The notes beneath the pieces are model-generated. The model was given only the letters and a program-made list of their open reading frames with translations. It ran no database searches and was not told the origin of the DNA. Below are positions 5,770 through 8,471 of a stretch of 8,471 nucleotides of DNA, piece by piece (within the stretch, counting starts at the first letter, position 1; the number at the start of each line of letters is the position of its first letter). The stretch is from JAGGZI01 sp964399605 (GTDB taxonomy: Archaea > Aenigmatarchaeota > Aenigmatarchaeia > PWEA01 > JAGHBM01), in NCBI GenBank assembly GCA_964399605.1, contig CAYNRH010000031.1, positions 1-8,471 on the forward strand, given 5' to 3'. The translations under genes were made by a program, and so were the position numbers.

Positions 5770-6234
5770 ATGGATGCCAAAGAAAAATACAAAAATCTTA
5801 TGAAGAAATACGGACTCCCTAGAATTGAAAATATTGAAGAAATATTTGCTTTCAAGCTTAGCAAAGATTCGGAAAGCCCCTTATTTGACATAAGCAAAGG
5901 TATTCTTGAAAGTATAGATTATGCAGAAGAGATACTTGAATTTTTACTTTTCCTTAGCGAAGGCAGCAAACCATCACACTTCTATGAGGCAAAATTCATT
6001 GACAGAAAAAAATACTTCAGGATATATAGAAAAATATTGGAACTCAAATGGAAATATGTAAAAACATACTTTGACCCAAAAGAAAAAAATATTGCTGAAT
6101 TTATAAAAGAGAGTTACAGCATCTGGACAAAGGATGTGAAAAAAAATTTAATATCCCTGGGAGAAAAGCTATCAAAGAGTTGGAGAAACTACAAAGAGGG
6201 TGAAAATAAGGAAAAACAAACTTATCTTGGTTAA
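5770..6234 (+). CDS. Uncharacterised helical cytoplasmic protein
   Basis: I do not recognise a named family. The 154-residue protein has no signal peptide or membrane segment and is rich in Lys and Glu. It looks almost wholly alpha-helical, with likely helices around residues 2-14, 38-66, 79-101, 106-118 and 121-141, and no Cys. A conserved-looking core, HFYEAKFIDRKKYFRIYRKILELKW (70-94), alternates charged and hydrophobic residues as in a helical bundle. It resembles small unnamed proteins of DPANN-type archaea, but I cannot name a homologue. The start is the ATG at 5770, preceded by a well-spaced TATA-like box. The next gene begins three bases after its stop, so the two are very probably co-transcribed. 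Function unknown; no catalytic motif seen. Confidence 0.85.
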   Translation: MDAKEKYKNLMKKYGLPRIENIEEIFAFKLSKDSESPLFDISKGILESIDYAEEILEFLLFLSEGSKPSHFYEAKFIDRKKYFRIYRKILELKWKYVKTYFDPKEKNIAEFIKESYSIWTKDVKKNLISLGEKLSKSWRNYKEGENKEKQTYLG

Positions 6235-6237
6235 ATT

Positions 6238-6729
6238 ATGAATATTAAAAATGCAATTGAAGAAGCAAAAAAAGACAAAAGAATAAAAGAAATATTGAAC
6301 CATGGTGGATTTCTAACCACAGGTTTCATCACATTGAGCCCAAAGGAAAAAATAGAAAAATGGAACCTTAGCTTTTACGACCCTGAAACTGAGAAAATCA
6401 CCTCAATAACTGTTTCTGAAAGCTCTAAAGAGATAGGATTAGCGGGCAGCCCAATTCATAAAAAAATCTATAAGCCAGATGAACTGAAGATAAAAATAAG
6501 CGCTGATGATGCATTGAAAAAAGCGAAGGAGGAATACAAAAAATACAATGCACCCCTGAGCAAGATATTAATTTCATTCCAAAAAAGAGAGAAAGAATTC
6601 TGGAATATAACGTTCATAACAAAAATAGGGCATCTCATCAATGTGCAGATAGATGCAGAAAGCGGAGAAATAATGAAATCTGAAGAGACAAATGTATTTC
6701 AAGTGGAGAAGAAAACAGCAGCAAGTTAA
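6238..6729 (+). CDS. Cytoplasmic protein with two PepSY-like units
   Basis: The 163-residue protein has no signal peptide. It shows a repeated pattern of a Lys/Glu-rich helix followed by a Trp-Asn-led beta hairpin: helix 3-20 then KWNLSFYDPETEKITSITV (41-59), and helix 88-103 (ISADDALKKAKEEY) then FWNITFITKIGHLINVQIDAESGEI (121-145). The second unit matches the PepSY pattern closely, including its closing hydrophobic-Asp-Ala-x-x-Gly-Glu turn. PepSY domains are best known as inhibitory propeptides or extracytoplasmic protease regulators, so a cytoplasmic pair is unusual. It follows the unknown helical gene by three bases without a clear Shine-Dalgarno site, suggesting translational coupling. 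Its stop codon overlaps the stop of the convergent surface-protein gene. The PepSY assignment is by pattern only; function unknown. Confidence 0.8.
   Translation: MNIKNAIEEAKKDKRIKEILNHGGFLTTGFITLSPKEKIEKWNLSFYDPETEKITSITVSESSKEIGLAGSPIHKKIYKPDELKIKISADDALKKAKEEYKKYNAPLSKILISFQKREKEFWNITFITKIGHLINVQIDAESGEIMKSEETNVFQVEKKTAAS
6726..6729. other. Overlapping convergent stop codons in TTAA
   Basis: The plus-strand PepSY-like gene stops with TAA at 6727-6729, and the minus-strand propeller gene stops with TAA at 6728-6726. The palindrome TTAA serves both, so the genes overlap tail to tail by four bases. No space exists for a separate terminator; transcripts must end inside the opposite gene and would be complementary at their 3' ends. 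Confidence 0.9.
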
Positions 6730-8471
6730 CTTGTAGTGAAGCTCCAAATTAAGCTTTCTGTGTCATATTCTCCGTCAGTCAGATTTACAAACCAATAATA
6801 AGTTTTATCTAAATCTAACCCTGACCAATCATGGGTAGCGTTAGAACCGCTTGGGATATTTGTGTCAGTTCCCAAAAGATTGTTACCTGTTCCAATTTGG
6901 TATACTTTATGATCCCAACTACCGATGTAAACGTAACCATTTGCTACGGCTGGGGAAGAAGACACCCCATCTCCGGTTGTGTATTCAGCGATTTTTTGGG
7001 AAACGTTTGATGCGTTTAGCTGGTAAAATTTATACCAATAACTTCCTACGTACACGTAACCATTGGCTACCGCTGGAGAAGAATCTACATCACCGCCTGT
7101 TACAAATTCTGCTATTTTTTGTGAAATATTGGAAGCATTTAGCTGGTAAAGTTTATTATCTTTACTTCCTACGTACACGTAACCATTGGCTACCGCTGGA
7201 GAAGAAAACACATCACCTTCAGTTGTGTATTCAGCGATTTTTTGGGAAATGTTAGAAGCATTTAGCTGGTAAAGTTTATTATCTTTACTTCCTACGTACA
7301 CGTAACCATTGGCTACCGCTGGAGAAGATTCCACAGCATCTGTGGTTGTATATTCAGCGATTTTTTGTGAAACATTTGAAGCATTTAGCTGGTAGATTTT
7401 TTTATCACCGCCTCCGATGTAAACGTAACCATTGGCTACTGCTGAAGTACCATAGCTATAAAAAAGAACATCTGAATAATTAGCCACTTCTATAGAGACA
7501 TTGGATGCATTTAGTTGGTAAAATTTTCCATCCTCTCCTGCAAAGTATACGTAACCGTTGGCTACTACTGGAGAAGAATCCACATCACCGCCTGTTACAA
7601 ATTCTGCTATTTTTTGTGAAATATTGGAAGCATTTAGCTGGTATAACCTATTATCATAACTTCCAATGTAAACATAGCCGTTGGCTATTGCTGGAGAAGA
7701 AAAAATGTCACCACCTGTTACAAATTCTGCTATTTTTTGTGAAATATTGGAAGCATTTAGCTGGTAAATTTTATCATCACCGCTTCCGATGTAAACATAA
7801 CCATTTGCTACTGCTGGAGAAGAATCCACATAACTTCCAGTTGTAAAAGTCTTTACTTCAGTATTGCTGATGTTGTCAACACCATGGTTTGTTGTGTAGC
7901 CGGTGTGATTTAAAAAATTATGGAACATTGTCCATTCCTCTCCTGTGTAGTACTCGTAGAAACTTACATTCATGACATCTCCATCCGGGTCTATTGGCGT
8001 TACATTGAGAGTAATAGAAGTTGGCTGCCCGGCTGCCCCATTTGGTGGGTTGTTGGGAGAAGCAAGTTGGTAAGGGGCACGGTTTATTTTTACGCCACCT
8101 GGTATCTCATAACTGTAAAATTTGCCCGAACATTGCAAACTGGTGACCTTTATTTTGGTAATGTTTCCGCCTGGGTAGGGAATTGACAGAGATTTGGTAT
8201 ATCCAACCTCTATAGAATCCGGAGTTGGAGTAAAGGTAAAAGCACCGGATTCATTGTAAACAATTACTTTAAGATTGTCCAAATCCTTGTCGCCAACATT
8301 TGTCACAGGAATTTTGATTGTTGTACCTATATGAACTTTATCCCTTTCTATTTCCAGCCTTGCAGAAGAACATTCAATTGCACCCATGGTTTCTACTCTG
8401 GATTTTGTTTTTTCTGTGTAGTTCATGATGAACTGCGAAGCAATCCAGCCCAATGATATTATGAAAGCAAC
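6726..8471 (-). CDS. Membrane-anchored surface protein with eight-blade PQQ-like propeller, 5' end outside window
   Basis: The minus-strand frame is open to the window edge, giving 581 visible residues; a TTG at 8453 is probably internal. Residues 1-20 (VAFIISLGWIASQFIMNYTE) look like the second half of an archaeal type IV pilin-like hydrophobic N-terminal segment, so the protein is probably anchored in the membrane and faces outward. Residues 34-130 form a beta-sandwich (LEIERDKVHIGTTIKIPVTNVGDKDL) with a possible disulphide pair, Cys34 and Cys114. About 133-172 begins a fibronectin/Ig-like domain (PNNPPNGAAGQPTSITLNV, then DPDGDVMNVSFY). Eight repeats of 41 residues (SSPAVANGYVYIGS..YQLNASN) fill about 204-526. 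The rest of the fibronectin-like domain (LLGTDTN, WSGLDLDKTYYWFV, LIWSFTT) follows to the end. The repeats resemble the PQQ-like (YVYVGS-type) blades of quinoprotein-like propellers, but no catalytic site is visible. A binding or adhesion role is inferred. Confidence 0.85.
   Translation of the reverse strand, partial: VAFIISLGWIASQFIMNYTEKTKSRVETMGAIECSSARLEIERDKVHIGTTIKIPVTNVGDKDLDNLKVIVYNESGAFTFTPTPDSIEVGYTKSLSIPYPGGNITKIKVTSLQCSGKFYSYEIPGGVKINRAPYQLASPNNPPNGAAGQPTSITLNVTPIDPDGDVMNVSFYEYYTGEEWTMFHNFLNHTGYTTNHGVDNISNTEVKTFTTGSYVDSSPAVANGYVYIGSGDDKIYQLNASNISQKIAEFVTGGDIFSSPAIANGYVYIGSYDNRLYQLNASNISQKIAEFVTGGDVDSSPVVANGYVYFAGEDGKFYQLNASNVSIEVANYSDVLFYSYGTSAVANGYVYIGGGDKKIYQLNASNVSQKIAEYTTTDAVESSPAVANGYVYVGSKDNKLYQLNASNISQKIAEYTTEGDVFSSPAVANGYVYVGSKDNKLYQLNASNISQKIAEFVTGGDVDSSPAVANGYVYVGSYWYKFYQLNASNVSQKIAEYTTGDGVSSSPAVANGYVYIGSWDHKVYQIGTGNNLLGTDTNIPSGSNATHDWSGLDLDKTYYWFVNLTDGEYDTESLIWSFTTS
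6894..7844 (-). repeat. Eight tandem 123-base propeller-blade repeats
   Basis: Eight units of 41 codons run in tandem, blade 1 at 7844-7722 and blade 2 at 7721-7599. Blade 4 has one extra codon and the last is cut short at YQI. Several are almost identical in DNA, including third codon positions: the stretch around 7147-7206 recurs around 7267-7327, and the one around 7100-7150 recurs around 7590-7640 and 7716-7766. Blade 3 and especially blade 4 (SYGTSAVANG) are the most diverged. This points to recent duplication or gene conversion within the array. Confidence 0.9.

Noticed and set aside
6894..7844. CRISPR array
   Set aside because: Units are 123 bases, in frame, conserved over nearly their whole length and encode propeller blades; there are no spacer-like unrelated segments.
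6851..7846. Plus-strand open frames within the propeller gene
   Set aside because: They are repetitive shadows of the blade repeats in the opposite frame, with unnatural composition (rich in Leu, His, Trp).

Overview
The window looks archaeal. It has an intron-containing tRNA with an encoded CCA, TATA-like boxes placed about 25-28 bases upstream of ATG codons (the leaderless-mRNA layout), an elongation-factor-like protein of the archaeal SelB-like type, and large secreted or surface proteins rich in N-glycosylation sequons. The DNA is AT-rich. The sequence alone does not fix the lineage. The small unknown helical protein and the style of the surface proteins would fit a DPANN-type or deeply branching euryarchaeal genome, but that is inference.

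Layout, left to right: (1) positions 1-1222, minus strand, the first 407 codons of a secreted parallel beta-helix (NosD-like) protein whose 3' end lies outside the window. (2) Positions 1259-4460, minus strand, a purine cluster read in the order IMP dehydrogenase, IMP cyclohydrolase, AICAR transformylase. The last two are the two halves of the usual bifunctional PurH, separated by one in-frame TGA that directly precedes the ATG of the second half, with a strong Shine-Dalgarno sequence in front. (3) Positions 4490-5392, minus strand, a SelB/EF-Tu-like protein with intact domains 2 and 3 but a G domain that has lost its nucleotide-binding motifs. (4) Positions 5432-5683, minus strand, a tRNA-Val(CAC) gene broken twice: an ordinary intron after position 37 and a roughly 118-base insertion in the D-loop. 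(5) Positions 5770-6729, plus strand, two small cytoplasmic proteins: an unrecognised helical protein and a protein with two PepSY-like units. (6) Positions 6726-8471, minus strand, a surface protein with a pilin-like membrane anchor and an eight-blade beta-propeller that appears to be inserted into a fibronectin/Ig-like domain. Its 5' end is outside the window.

How the genes work together: the purine cluster makes IMP from AICAR (transformylase, then cyclohydrolase) and commits it to guanine nucleotides (IMP dehydrogenase gives XMP). The SelB-like protein and the tRNA are adjacent but separately promoted, so any functional link is only suggestive. The two surface proteins flank this housekeeping block and share no obvious role with it. 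The most unusual items are the doubly interrupted tRNA, the one-codon split of PurH, the degenerate GTPase and the nested propeller.
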